A DNA stretch of 64,000 bases from Vibrio metschnikovii CIP 69.14 (GCF_000176155.1 NZ_ACZO01000007.1:310001-374000), one strand, 5' to 3'; positions 7,988 through 16,676 are shown, counted from the first letter of the stretch. The notes: generated by a model not told the origin, from the letters alone. Translations and numbers: made by a program.

Positions 7988-9811
7988 TTATGAGCTTATT
8001 ACTTCAATATCGGTTTCAGGAACACTGCAACACGCCAATACTTTACCAAGATGGCGTTCATGATCGGGCAAAGCCAATGACTCCGGTTGTTCAACACGAC
8101 CCGACTGCACCGTCACTTTACAAGCGCCACAAAAACCTGCGCGACAACTGTTGGCCACTTTTAAACCCGCTCGCTCGGCTTGCTCAAGCAACGTGGTCTG
8201 GTTATCGCCTTGAAACGCCTTTCCATCGAGTGTGATGGTGAGGGGCTGATACGCTCGATTAACCGATGGTGTCACCGTAAAGACCTCCTGGTGATAAGCC
8301 GTTTCTGGGACACCCAGTTTCAGCAACAGGTTTTTCGCTTTTTGCATAAATCCATCTGGCCCACAGACAAAAACCTGCCTCTGTATCACATTCTCTATTT
8401 TTTTGAGATGAGATAAGGATAGGCGTCCTTTTAAAGCAGGCCAATCGATAGAAGGCTGAGTCAAACTGATCATCAGCGTTAAGCCCGAATGAGCAGAGCG
8501 TAAAGCGTCTAGCTCATCACGAGCGGGAATATCGGCTTCACTACGGCATTGGTGATAAAATACAATATCTTGCATCATTTGGTGGTCCGCTAAATAACGC
8601 AGCATCGATAACATCGGCGTAATGCCACTGCCCGCAGACAAGAATAATAGCGGCTGAGATAAATGCTCATCGCGCAAATGAAAATTTCCCTCAACAGATT
8701 GGGCGACTAAACTCTCCCCCACCTGAAGATGTTCCAATAACCAATGAGACACTTGCCCACCATCGATCGCCTTAACGGAAATCGCTAAACGCCCCGGCCG
8801 AGAAGGGCTTGAAGAAAGCGTATAGCGACGATGATGCACTTTACCGTCAATAATCACTTCAATCGGTAAATGTTGGCCGGGGAAATACTCGGGGAAATCA
8901 CTGCGTTGTGGCTCTAACCAAAAAGTCACAAAATTATTGGCGATAGTCTCGCGTTCAACGCAACGCATTTGATAGTGGCGCTGTCCTTGGTCAAGGTAGT
9001 GCTCTTTTTCTTTGTATTCCAAGACTTCGATCGGATCATTAACCGAGATCATTCCTTCATTTTTGGCAATCAAGTTTTGACCGAAAAACACGCCGCCGCG
9101 TTGATTGGCGCGAAATTGAGCTAAGGTTCTTAACGGTTCCGTACTGGGGCGAAACTGCCCCGTACTCATATCAACCGTGGTCAAAATACAGCGTTCACAG
9201 GGTTTGACCAGTTCAAATTCAACCTGACCAATTCTGATCCGCTTCCAGCTATCTTCGATGAAAGGCTCACCGCCAGAAACGACCAAGTTGGTTCGAAATT
9301 GCGTCATGCTATGTCGCTCTGGGCTACGGCGGTTCAACTCATCCAACGACGCTTGGCTAATTAATAACAGGGGATAACCATCAGCAAAGCTGACATTGCT
9401 GCCGACTTTCTCGCGTACTCGATTGGACTGCTCACCTGTAAAGAGTAATTCAACCCGCTGACCCAACGCAGCACTGAACCAATCATCCGCTTCGTCGGTG
9501 GTGGTATAAGCGGTAAAATTATCATCCCAGACTTGAGCCTGCGCCACTTGGCGTTTAAACGTACTATAACGCAGCGTTAAGGGCTCACGACCTGGCGCAG
9601 TAAAAATCAATCCATCGGCGGTTAATGCTGAGCGAATCGCCACCATAGCTGGGTACTTTCGCGCCGTTACCATACTGCCATCCGCCAAAGCAACCATGAA
9701 ACGGCGATCAAACATCAACCCTTGTTTTTCAACCCAAGCCGTAGACAGCGATAAACCTGCCGTCGATTTGACGGGATAAATACTAATTTGTGAAAGCTGC
9801 ACAGCCGACAT
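7988..9811 (-). CDS. MOSC domain / flavin reductase / 2Fe-2S ferredoxin fusion protein
   Basis: A 607-residue multidomain oxidoreductase. Residues 1-260 are a MOSC N-terminal barrel plus MOSC domain (SQISIYPVKSTAGLSL; MOSC cysteine in KPCERCILTTVD), which binds molybdenum cofactor in YcbX/mARC-type enzymes. Residues 290-510 are a ferredoxin-NADP reductase module (RRYTLSSSPSRPGRLAIS for FAD; FLSAGSGITPMLSMLRYL for NAD(P)H). Residues 525-607 are a plant-type 2Fe-2S domain (CRAGFCGAC and a later CC pair). E. coli YcbX has MOSC and 2Fe-2S only and detoxifies N-hydroxylated bases with a separate reductase; here the reductase is built in. The ATG at 9811 has a good ribosome site (AAGGAAT). Confidence 0.88.
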   Translation of the reverse strand: MSAVQLSQISIYPVKSTAGLSLSTAWVEKQGLMFDRRFMVALADGSMVTARKYPAMVAIRSALTADGLIFTAPGREPLTLRYSTFKRQVAQAQVWDDNFTAYTTTDEADDWFSAALGQRVELLFTGEQSNRVREKVGSNVSFADGYPLLLISQASLDELNRRSPERHSMTQFRTNLVVSGGEPFIEDSWKRIRIGQVEFELVKPCERCILTTVDMSTGQFRPSTEPLRTLAQFRANQRGGVFFGQNLIAKNEGMISVNDPIEVLEYKEKEHYLDQGQRHYQMRCVERETIANNFVTFWLEPQRSDFPEYFPGQHLPIEVIIDGKVHHRRYTLSSSPSRPGRLAISVKAIDGGQVSHWLLEHLQVGESLVAQSVEGNFHLRDEHLSQPLLFLSAGSGITPMLSMLRYLADHQMMQDIVFYHQCRSEADIPARDELDALRSAHSGLTLMISLTQPSIDWPALKGRLSLSHLKKIENVIQRQVFVCGPDGFMQKAKNLLLKLGVPETAYHQEVFTVTPSVNRAYQPLTITLDGKAFQGDNQTTLLEQAERAGLKVANSCRAGFCGACKVTVQSGRVEQPESLALPDHERHLGKVLACCSVPETDIEVISS

Positions 9812-9934
9812 GGTGATTCCTTATTGGTATTTTTATTGACGCTAAGCCTAACGGAAAAGCGAGGGAAATAAAAAGCCGAAAACAAAGAAAAAGATGATAT
9901 TAAACCACTTTTCCTCTATCATCCTGTCGCCTAA

Positions 9935-9950
9935 ACGGAAGCGTTTGCGT
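9935..9950. promoter_or_regulatory. PurR operator upstream of pyrC
   Basis: ACGGAAGCGTTTGCGT matches 14 of 16 positions of the PurR consensus ACGCAAACGTTTGCGT. It ends 62 bp before the pyrC ATG. In E. coli pyrC is repressed by PurR, so the same control is likely here. Confidence 0.82.
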
Positions 9951-10012
9951 CATAAGTACGTGAACATGGTTTAGGCTCCAATCATTCAACTTTTCCATGG
10001 TGGGAGCAATTC

Positions 10013-11041
10013 ATGACAACCTTTACCCTGACTCGTCCCGACGACTGGCATGTTCATCTACGCGATGGTGATGTTTTACAAGATACGGTTCGAGACATTA
10101 GCCGCTATAACGGACGTGCACTGATCATGCCCAACACCGTCCCACCAGTCACCACGACTGATATGGCTCTTGCCTATCGTGAACGCATCTTAGCGGCTAA
10201 ACCTCGCGCTCACTTTCAACCCTTAATGACTCTGTATCTCACCGACAATACTTCGCCTGATGAAATCCGTAAAGCCAAAGCATCCGGTGCGATTGTAGCG
10301 GCGAAACTTTACCCAGCCGGTGCGACTACCAACTCTGACTCTGGTGTCACTGACCCGAAAAAAATCTACCCAGTTCTACAAGCGATGCAGCAAGAAGGAT
10401 TACTGTTATTGGTGCATGGCGAAGTAACGACACAGGATGTCGATATCTTTGATCGCGAAAAGACCTTTTTAGAGACCGTATTAGCGCCTATCGTCAACGA
10501 CTTCCCAAACTTAAAAATTGTCTTAGAACACATTACGACCGCAGAAGCCGTCGCCTTTGTCAAACAAGCTGGGGAGAATGTCGCCGCGACGATCACCGCA
10601 CATCACTTACTGTTCAATCGTAACCACATGTTGGTCGGCGGCATTCGTCCACATTTCTACTGTTTACCAATACTCAAACGAGCAACCCACCAAGACGCCC
10701 TAGTTGCCGCGGCCACCTCTGGCAATAAAAAATTCTTTTTAGGCACTGATTCCGCGCCCCATGCACAAGGCCAAAAAGAGTCCGCGTGTGGCTGCGCAGG
10801 ATCATACACCGCGCACGCCGCTCTTGAGCTGTATGCCGAAGTGTTTGAGAAACAAGCTAAGCTTGAAAACCTCGCCGCATTTGCCAGTCATAATGGGCCT
10901 GATTTTTATGGCTTACCCCGTAATACGGATACTGTGACGTTAACTAAGCAAGCTTGGTCCGTGCCTAATACGATGCCGTTTGGCAACAACATGGTCGTTC
11001 CAATACGAGCTGGTGAATCTATTCACTGGACGGTGAAATAA
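10013..11041 (+). CDS. pyrC: Dihydroorotase
   Basis: PyrC catalyses reversible cyclisation of carbamoyl aspartate to dihydroorotate, the third step of pyrimidine synthesis. All active-site blocks of the class II enzyme are visible: zinc ligands HVH in [11 protein letters not shown], the lysine that becomes carbamylated in AAKLYPAG, the histidines in LVHGE and LEHITT, and the catalytic aspartate in GTDSAPH. The 342-residue length is normal. The ATG at 10013 follows GGTGGGAG. It stands alone, with a PurR box in its promoter. Confidence 0.97.
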   Translation: MTTFTLTRPDDWHVHLRDGDVLQDTVRDISRYNGRALIMPNTVPPVTTTDMALAYRERILAAKPRAHFQPLMTLYLTDNTSPDEIRKAKASGAIVAAKLYPAGATTNSDSGVTDPKKIYPVLQAMQQEGLLLLVHGEVTTQDVDIFDREKTFLETVLAPIVNDFPNLKIVLEHITTAEAVAFVKQAGENVAATITAHHLLFNRNHMLVGGIRPHFYCLPILKRATHQDALVAAATSGNKKFFLGTDSAPHAQGQKESACGCAGSYTAHAALELYAEVFEKQAKLENLAAFASHNGPDFYGLPRNTDTVTLTKQAWSVPNTMPFGNNMVVPIRAGESIHWTVK

Positions 11042-11082
11042 ACCGAGACACCAATTGCAGTACCCGCTTATAACGCTTAAGC

Positions 11083-11119
11083 TCATGACTTTTCTAACTC
11101 TCATTAGGGAAAGTCATGA
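11083..11119 (+). promoter_or_regulatory. Hairpin covering the start codon of the M14 peptidase gene
   Basis: TCATGACTTTTC at 11083-11094 pairs with GGAAAGTCATGA at 11108-11119 (12 bp, one G-U pair, 13-base loop). The right arm contains the ribosome site and the ATG at 11116, so the folded mRNA would hide the start. If transcription begins upstream of 11083 this could throttle translation. Confidence 0.5.
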
Positions 11120-12048
11120 CTACTGCTTATCGTTACCCCATTGGCACACGCGGTCAACCATGGACCGAACAAGAACGTCAGGCTTGGCGTGCACAAACTA
11201 AGATTCAGCGCCCTTATCAAGCGGTGGTGGAGGCGATTAATGCTTTATCGGAGCAATTTTGTGTTGAGCAATACGGCGCACTGTCTTACGACCCTGAGCG
11301 ATATCCGCTGCTGTGTGTTAAAACTCAGCCTTGGCATACGGATAAACCAACCCTTTTAGTCACTGGCGGAGTACATGGTTATGAAACCAGTGGTGTTTTT
11401 GGTGCTCTACAATTTTTAACCGAACAGGCTTACCGCTACGCGGAACAGATGAATATTGTCGTAGTTCCTTGCGTCAGTCCTTGGGGGTACGAAACGATTC
11501 AACGCTGGAACCCCAATGCGTTAGATCCTAATCGTTGTTTTTATCCAAACAGTCCAGCAGAAGAGTCGGCTTCCCTGATGGCGCTGGTCGACAAACTACC
11601 GGCGATACTTGCCCATATTGACTTGCACGAAACCACCGACAGTGATGAAAACGAATTTCGCCCCGCATTAGCGGCGCGCGATGGTGTCGATTATCAGCCG
11701 GGGCATATTCCTGATGGCTTTTATACGGTAGGAGACAGCGAGAATCCGCAGTTGGATTTTCAAGCTGCAATTATTGAGTCGGTACGCCAAGTCACTCACA
11801 TCGCGCCCGCCGATCAACAAGGTGAGATTATTGGCTCACCGGTTATCCAAGAAGGGGTAATTGTTTACCCAGTAAAAGAACTCGGCTTATGCGCTTCAGT
11901 CACAAATAGCCAGTACTGCTCAACCACCGAAGTGTACCCAGACAGTCCACGGGTCAATAGTGACGACTGTAATGCGGCTCAAGTGGCAGCGATCGTGGGC
12001 GCTTTAAACTATTTATACCCAAAAACTATTCATACCCAAGCGACTTGA
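11116..12048 (+). CDS. M14 family zinc carboxypeptidase-like protein
   Basis: A 310-residue metallopeptidase of the M14 superfamily. The zinc ligands are visible as HGYE (H-x-x-E) in VTGGVHGYETSGVFGAL and the distal histidine in AHIDLHETTDSDENEFRP. There is no signal peptide, so it acts in the cytoplasm, perhaps on peptides or on an acylated amino acid as in the AstE/aspartoacylase branch; the substrate cannot be read from sequence. It is 74 bp after pyrC but has its own start hairpin. Its last codons run into the ERIC repeat that begins near 12033, so the C-terminal residues (IHTQAT) may derive from repeat insertion. Confidence 0.82.
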   Translation: MTTAYRYPIGTRGQPWTEQERQAWRAQTKIQRPYQAVVEAINALSEQFCVEQYGALSYDPERYPLLCVKTQPWHTDKPTLLVTGGVHGYETSGVFGALQFLTEQAYRYAEQMNIVVVPCVSPWGYETIQRWNPNALDPNRCFYPNSPAEESASLMALVDKLPAILAHIDLHETTDSDENEFRPALAARDGVDYQPGHIPDGFYTVGDSENPQLDFQAAIIESVRQVTHIAPADQQGEIIGSPVIQEGVIVYPVKELGLCASVTNSQYCSTTEVYPDSPRVNSDDCNAAQVAAIVGALNYLYPKTIHTQAT

Positions 12049-12158
12049 AGTTGCAGGTAAGCGGCAAGTGAGTGAATCCCCATGAGCATAGGCAAATCAT
12101 GTGATTGGGGTGAACGAACGTAGCCAACACTGCTGCCACTTCAAGTCGGAAGCGGATA
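12033..12158. repeat. ERIC-type intergenic repeat, copy 1
   Basis: About 126 bp. The core (GTGAATCCCCATGAGCATAG, then GTGATTGGGGTGAACGAACG and GCCAAC) closely follows the enterobacterial ERIC/IRU consensus, and the ends TACCCAAGCGACTTGAAG / CTTCAAGTCGGAAG form the terminal inverted repeat. It overlaps the last 16 bp of the M14 peptidase gene. Confidence 0.88.
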
Positions 12159-12172
12159 CTGGCTTGATAAGC

Positions 12173-12985
12173 TTAAGACAGCAATCGGTTCTTATACTGC
12201 TCCGGCGTTTGTCCGGAGTATTTTTTAAACATACTAATAAAGGGACTGGCCTGATTGTAGCCCAAGGTTAATGCTACTTCTTTGACCGATTGTCCATGAC
12301 GCAATAACTCCATCGAATGCAAATAACGCACTCGCAATCGCCATTCGGTAAAACTCATGCCTAATTCTGCCTGACAATAACGGGCTAACGTTCGCTCGGT
12401 AGTATGGATACGCTGTGCCCATTGCGAAAGTGTTGTTTCATCGGTTGGATTTTCTTCAATCGCTTTGAGTATCGGCGACAAATATTTGTGATGACTAGAA
12501 GGCAGGAAATGGTGCTGCGTCTCCTGCGTGGCTAATTGATCGAGTAACACTTGTACTAAACGCTGATCTTCACGACGGGTTGCGACACTCACTGAGCGCT
12601 GACGAAAGTCATCAATGATCGCCGAAACAATCGGGGTGACTTTAATTAGACTGGTTTTTTGTGGGAAACCTTCGGTCATTTCAGTCGCAATATTTAACGA
12701 ACAGTACGCTAACGGACGTCGGTTATAACTTTTATGGCGGATCCCTGCGGGTACCCAAATAGCCAGATGGGGCGGAGCCAAAAAACGTACTTCTTCTGCC
12801 TCCATCTCAAGAATACCTCCGGAAATTAACTGCACTTGCCCCCAAGCATGGCTATGCTCTCGAGTCTCCGTATTAGAAAGAAAAGCCTCAAAATTCATGA
12901 ATACTGCTGACGGAGCCTGCTCAATAGACAGGGAGGGATGAAGGTTTCTGCTGCGTTGATTCAAACTTGTCTTCCTATCGCTCAA
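12173..12985 (-). CDS. AraC-family transcriptional regulator
   Basis: 270 residues. An N-terminal cupin-like sensor domain (HSHAWGQVQLISGG, APPHLAIWVPAGIRHKSY) is followed by a complete C-terminal AraC DNA-binding domain with two helix-turn-helix motifs (TLSQWAQRIHTTERTLARYC; SVKEVALTLGYNQASPFISM then FKKYSGQTPEQYK). It is divergent from an EamA transporter gene 76 bp away, a layout that usually means the regulator controls that transporter. The inducer is unknown. Confidence 0.9.
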   Translation of the reverse strand: MSDRKTSLNQRSRNLHPSLSIEQAPSAVFMNFEAFLSNTETREHSHAWGQVQLISGGILEMEAEEVRFLAPPHLAIWVPAGIRHKSYNRRPLAYCSLNIATEMTEGFPQKTSLIKVTPIVSAIIDDFRQRSVSVATRREDQRLVQVLLDQLATQETQHHFLPSSHHKYLSPILKAIEENPTDETTLSQWAQRIHTTERTLARYCQAELGMSFTEWRLRVRYLHSMELLRHGQSVKEVALTLGYNQASPFISMFKKYSGQTPEQYKNRLLS

Positions 12986-13061
12986 AGTGTCTTTTTAAAG
13001 ATATATATAATCATAGAGACCTGTCAAACTATAGCCAACAATAACCGACTCTGAGGCAGCG

Positions 13062-13964
13062 ATGATTTATTTTCTCCCTTTGTTCACCGTGCTGATTTGG
13101 GGTGGCAATACCATTATCAATAAGATGGCCGCCAGTACCATAGAGCCAAGCGCAATGAGCTTTTATCGCTGGTTGCTCGCGATGCTGATCTTAAGTCCTT
13201 TTTGTTTACCAACCGTTATTCGGCAGCGTCACATCATTCAGCCCTATTTGCCCAAGCTCGCTGGCCTAGCATTACTGGGCATGGTGTTGAATCAATCTTT
13301 AGGCTATTACGCGGGATTAACCACCAGCGCTTCAAATATGTCACTCATCACCTCATTGGTGCCGCTATTGAGTGTGTTTATTAGCGTTCCCTTGCTCAAT
13401 AAACGCATTTCTGGCTTGAGTATTACTGGAGGTCTGCTGTCATTGGTCGGTCTTGCATTAATGCTCGGTCAAGGCGATGTGTTATTTTTCCTTCATCAAT
13501 CGATCACTCCCGGAGACGGTTTAATGGTCTTGGCGGCGCTGGTGTATGCTTTGTATTGCGTACTGCTCAAACGCTGGAAGATGCCACTAAGTAGCTGGAC
13601 GATCATCTACTTACAAGGCGTATTAGCCGTATTCATGCTGATTCCATTATGGTTGACCAGCGAACAACTTCTGCCTACCGAAGGGTCATTGCCACTCATC
13701 GCTTACGCTGGTATTGCCGCTTCACTGCTTGCACCATGGATGTGGGTAAAATCGATTGATGCCATTGGTGCCGATTCATCGGCGATGTTTATGAATTTAT
13801 TGCCAGTGGTCGCTGTGACATTAGCCGCCACCTTGTTGGGTGAATACATTCATCAATACCACTTCATCGGCGGTTTAATGGTCATTAGCGGAGTCATTTT
13901 ATCCCAAGTACGCATTCGACGTCGTTCGACTTTAGAACCGATAGAAAAAGCCTCAACACCATAA
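13062..13964 (+). CDS. EamA/DMT-family transporter
   Basis: A 300-residue inner-membrane protein with ten predicted transmembrane helices in two EamA halves (FTVLIWGGNTIINK at the start of the first repeat, AALVYALYCVLLKRW in the second). Such proteins export or import amino acids and other small metabolites; the substrate here is not known. It is divergent from the AraC regulator at 12173-12985, which probably controls it. A hairpin (CCAACGGTTCG / CGAACGTTGG, 13972-13997) follows the stop. Confidence 0.9.
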   Translation: MIYFLPLFTVLIWGGNTIINKMAASTIEPSAMSFYRWLLAMLILSPFCLPTVIRQRHIIQPYLPKLAGLALLGMVLNQSLGYYAGLTTSASNMSLITSLVPLLSVFISVPLLNKRISGLSITGGLLSLVGLALMLGQGDVLFFLHQSITPGDGLMVLAALVYALYCVLLKRWKMPLSSWTIIYLQGVLAVFMLIPLWLTSEQLLPTEGSLPLIAYAGIAASLLAPWMWVKSIDAIGADSSAMFMNLLPVVAVTLAATLLGEYIHQYHFIGGLMVISGVILSQVRIRRRSTLEPIEKASTP

Positions 13965-13971
13965 ACCACAG

Positions 13972-13997
13972 CCAACGGTTCGCTCAACGAACGTTGG
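13972..13997 (+). terminator. Hairpin after the EamA transporter gene
   Basis: CCAACGGTTCG / CGAACGTTGG with one bulged base, 8 bp after the stop. There is no T run, so termination is uncertain. Confidence 0.35.
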
Positions 13998-14018
13998 TCG
14001 ATGGAACCAATATTCATG

Positions 14019-14038
14019 TTCGTTTTGTGTGAAACGAA
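14019..14038. promoter_or_regulatory. Palindrome resembling a GlpR operator upstream of glpR
   Basis: TTCGTTT, six bases, AAACGAA is a perfect 20-bp palindrome about 100 bp before the glpR start, with a further AAAACGAA half-site at about 14043-14050. GlpR operators contain TTCG/CGAA half-sites, so autoregulation is likely; the assignment is inference. Confidence 0.6.
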
Positions 14039-14138
14039 GCTTAAAACGAACCAAAAACACGAATAATTTGCTCTCGTTGATTGAATTTAGTCCATTAAAC
14101 CGTACACTTAGCGCACTTCAACGTATAAGGATAGGCCT

Positions 14139-14903
14139 GTGAAAGCGGTTAAACGTCATCAAGAAATCATTGAACTGGTGCAAACCCAAGGGTTTGTGAG
14201 TACTGAAGAACTGGTCGAACGATTTAATGTGAGCCCGCAAACCATTCGTCGAGATCTTAATGAGTTAGCCGATGCTAACCAACTCCGTCGAAATCATGGC
14301 GGAGCCACCATCGCCACCAGTTCGGAAAACTCCTCCTACCATACTCGTCAGGTAACCTCGCAAGCGGAAAAAGAAAAAATCGCCGCGGCTTTAGTCAAAC
14401 ATATTCCTGATGGCGCAACGCTGTTTATTGATATTGGTACCACGCCAGAAGCGATTGCTCGCGCCTTGATGTTAGAGCACCACCACTTACGCGTTGTCAC
14501 CAACAACATTAATGTGGCGACCATTTTGATGAGTAAGCCTGATTTCAATATTATTCTGGCAGGCGGTGAAGTGCGGAATAAAGACGGTGGTGTGACCGGA
14601 GAAGCCACTCTCGATTTCATCTCTCAATTTCGGCTCGATTTCGGTATTCTGGGGATCAGTGGTATCGACTACGATGGATCGCTGCTCGACTTCGATTATC
14701 ATGAAGTACGGGTCAAACGCGCGATCATCGAAAATAGCCGTTGCGTCTATTTAGGCGTTGATCACAGTAAATTTGGACGTAATGCCATGGTCAAATTAGG
14801 CACACTCGCCGACATCGATTTGATCATTACCGATCAAGCACCTCCAAAGGAAATTGAACATTTTGCCAAAGAGCACGAAGTGACTATCCAAGTTACGCTC
14901 TAA
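14139..14903 (+). CDS. glpR: DeoR-family glycerol-3-phosphate regulon repressor GlpR
   Basis: GlpR represses glycerol and glycerol-3-phosphate genes and is released by glycerol-3-phosphate. The 254-residue product has the DeoR helix-turn-helix (VSTEELVERFNVSPQTIRRD) and a sugar-phosphate-binding domain (LFIDIGTTPEAIA, ILAGGEVRNKDGG, VDHSKFGRNAM) that I recall as very close to E. coli GlpR. The start is GTG with AAGGATA upstream. No glp structural gene is adjacent. The dihydroxyacetone kinase genes at 61-64 kb are metabolically close but distant on the map. Confidence 0.93.
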   Translation: MKAVKRHQEIIELVQTQGFVSTEELVERFNVSPQTIRRDLNELADANQLRRNHGGATIATSSENSSYHTRQVTSQAEKEKIAAALVKHIPDGATLFIDIGTTPEAIARALMLEHHHLRVVTNNINVATILMSKPDFNIILAGGEVRNKDGGVTGEATLDFISQFRLDFGILGISGIDYDGSLLDFDYHEVRVKRAIIENSRCVYLGVDHSKFGRNAMVKLGTLADIDLIITDQAPPKEIEHFAKEHEVTIQVTL

Positions 14904-15088
14904 GGGTTTATCGCTGAATACTTTGCATGAGCAATAGACGACAGATCATCGACCTATCGATTGGCAGCGCCGAGTGAGAGTCAAAGTAGGCTCTCACCAT
15001 TGCGATAAGCACAGATAAACGATGTCATTGGGATAATCGAATATTAACCCTACAGCAGTAAGAAAAAGGGATAACACCATAAGGATAA

Positions 15089-15118
15089 TTGCGGACATCA
15101 CCTCTATTTAAGTATATT
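15089..15118 (+). promoter_or_regulatory. Candidate sigma-70 promoter of luxR
   Basis: TTGCGG (15089-15094), 18-bp spacer, TATATT (15113-15118), about 40 bp upstream of the luxR ATG. Judged by eye. Confidence 0.45.
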
Positions 15119-15156
15119 ATCAGTTCAGTTCGCGCCTTTGTTGTCAATGGTCATTT

Positions 15157-15879
15157 ATGCAAAAAATTCTGCGCCTGATCCAAGAAAATCCTTTTATTGA
15201 TAGTTTTCAAGCTCTGCAACCTACGTTGGCTAAGATGAATCATCTTATTGAGCATGAATACTTTTTATTTGGCCTTTCTTTACAGACGACATTAACCAGC
15301 AACGACACCCTCATCGCCGATAATTACCCTCTCGCTTGGCGTCAACAGTACGACGAATCCCAATTTATGTTGATTGACCCGATTGTTCGCTACAGTATGA
15401 CCAATTTTTTACCGATCCGCTGGTCGGAGATTCGCGCACATCATCAAGATAGCCAGATCATTTTTGAAGAAGCTCGCCTTAATGGCTTAAAAGAGGGATT
15501 CTCGATTCCAGTTCACGGATTAAGAGGCGAATTCGGGATGCTCAGTTTCGCGACCTCAGACACACGCCATTACGACCTTAACCTGCCGGCTATTCAGGCC
15601 TCGCAATTGCTTGTACCCTTATTGGCACAAAACATAGACAATATTGTGCGCTGCCACCGTGATGCAAAGCCCAGAGCAGAGTTAACCTGTCGTGAAGGGC
15701 AATGTTTAAGTTGGGCGGCCGAAGGAAAAAGCGCTTGGGAAATCGCGCAAATTATTAATACCTCCGAACGAACGGTGAAATTTCATCTCTCTAACGCTTG
15801 CAAAAAGCTTGGTGCGACGAATCGCTACCAAGCCATTACCAAAGCGATTTTAGGCGGTTATATTAACCCTTATTTATAA
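15157..15879 (+). CDS. luxR: LuxR-type acyl-homoserine-lactone receptor and activator
   Basis: 240 residues. The autoinducer-binding domain carries the conserved ligand residues W61, Y65, D74, P75, W89 and G114, so it is a genuine AHL receptor rather than a LuxR solo that has lost ligand contacts. The C-terminal helix-turn-helix (LTCREGQCLSWAAEGKSAWE, then SERTVKFHLSNACKKLG) is typical. It converges with luxI, the stop codons being 2 bp apart. It most likely binds the lux box at 16521-16540 and activates luxI. By memory it resembles VanR of Vibrio anguillarum. Confidence 0.93.
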   Translation: MQKILRLIQENPFIDSFQALQPTLAKMNHLIEHEYFLFGLSLQTTLTSNDTLIADNYPLAWRQQYDESQFMLIDPIVRYSMTNFLPIRWSEIRAHHQDSQIIFEEARLNGLKEGFSIPVHGLRGEFGMLSFATSDTRHYDLNLPAIQASQLLVPLLAQNIDNIVRCHRDAKPRAELTCREGQCLSWAAEGKSAWEIAQIINTSERTVKFHLSNACKKLGATNRYQAITKAILGGYINPYL

Positions 15880-15881
15880 TG

Positions 15882-16463
15882 TTAAGCGCCGACACTCTCT
15901 CGGTACCGCTCATTCATTGGGATAGATAACGCCACAGATCGTGTTGACCCGAGTACATGCACTTGTTGATTGCCTAACCTTTCACAAGGGATCCCTAAGC
16001 GTTGAATGAGTTTTTCGACACCAACCGACGTTACGGTTACATAACGCGTAATACGCTGCTGTTGCGCATGATGATAAAGCGATTGAAACATCTTCATCGT
16101 CACGTTACTCACCCCACCAGCCAGTGCTGAGAACTCCTTATCCACCGCAAAACGGCTCAATTCATACACCTGCGAATCTCGCGGTGCAGTCATCGCCCCA
16201 AGTAACTCTGGGAAAGTGTTTTTTAACATATAATCCGAGGTCGTCGGTAAAATTCGCCAACAGCCCACTATCTGTCCCTGTTCTCCCTTGGCATATAAGT
16301 AATGCGCTTGGGGTATATCATACTCATCGCTTTCTAAGCCCCCTGCGGTTTTTAACTGCCAATTAAGACGCTGATAAAAAACCTTATAACGTAAGCCTAA
16401 TAATGCAACATAGTCTTGCTCAGGCAATGTCGTGAATGAATGACTGTAAATAGAAATGGTCAT
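15882..16463 (-). CDS. luxI: Acyl-homoserine-lactone synthase (LuxI/VanI type)
   Basis: LuxI enzymes make the AHL signal from S-adenosylmethionine and an acyl carrier protein-bound fatty acid. The 193-residue product keeps every canonical catalytic residue at the canonical number: R25, E44, D46, D49, R70 (GCWRILPTT), E101 and R104 (YELSRFAV). By memory it is closest to VanI of Vibrio anguillarum, which makes 3-oxo-C10-HSL; the product here is inferred only. A ribosome site (AAAGGAGA) precedes the ATG at 16463. A lux box centred 67 bp upstream of the start gives LuxR-dependent positive feedback. Confidence 0.95.
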   Translation of the reverse strand: MTISIYSHSFTTLPEQDYVALLGLRYKVFYQRLNWQLKTAGGLESDEYDIPQAHYLYAKGEQGQIVGCWRILPTTSDYMLKNTFPELLGAMTAPRDSQVYELSRFAVDKEFSALAGGVSNVTMKMFQSLYHHAQQQRITRYVTVTSVGVEKLIQRLGIPCERLGNQQVHVLGSTRSVALSIPMNERYRESVGA

Positions 16464-16495
16464 GAGACTTCTCCTTTGGTTAATGGAGAAATCAC

Positions 16496-16501
16496 GCTAT
16501 A
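16496..16501 (-). promoter_or_regulatory. -10 element of the luxI promoter
   Basis: TATAGC on the minus strand. It lies where a -10 box should be if the lux box is centred at about -42.5, which puts the transcription start near 16488. Confidence 0.55.
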
Positions 16502-16520
16502 CAAACTTGACGCACAAGAA

Positions 16521-16540
16521 ACCTGTTCGATCGAACAGTT
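16521..16540. promoter_or_regulatory. lux box upstream of luxI
   Basis: ACCTGTTCGATCGAACAGTT is a 20-bp near-perfect palindrome (one mismatch at the outer arms) that fits the lux box consensus ACCTGTAGGATCGTACAGGT, especially the invariant CTGT and ACAG. It ends 57 bp before the luxI ATG, at class II activator spacing. Confidence 0.9.
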
Positions 16541-16559
16541 ACATCACTCACCTTGATGC

Positions 16560-16676
16560 TCTATGATCAGGTCAGCTGAATTACTAACAATCAGTTGGCA
16601 AATTGATTAGGTACATACTTCAAAAAATTTAATTCGTACCGTGTAAAAACCCCTCTTTTAGAGGGGTTTTTATTGC
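16560..16676 (+). ncRNA. Candidate small RNA ending at the terminator upstream of luxI
   Basis: A strong terminator (16645-16676) lies in a divergent intergenic region where no annotated gene needs it. The preceding 80 bp hold a GGTAC/GTACC stem (about 16608-16638) and no open frame with a ribosome site. A short transcript from within the region, on either strand since the hairpin is nearly symmetrical, would explain it. I cannot assign a promoter with confidence and recognise no known sRNA. Confidence 0.3.
16645..16676. terminator. Bidirectional-type terminator in the luxI / thioesterase divergent region
   Basis: AAAACCCCTCT TTT AGAGGGGTTTT, 11-bp stem, flanked by A and T runs on both sides so it could work on either strand. 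Confidence 0.75.

Noticed and set aside
16560..16676. Qrr-type quorum small RNA
   Set aside because: The conserved Qrr core sequence that I remember is not present, so only an unnamed candidate RNA is listed.
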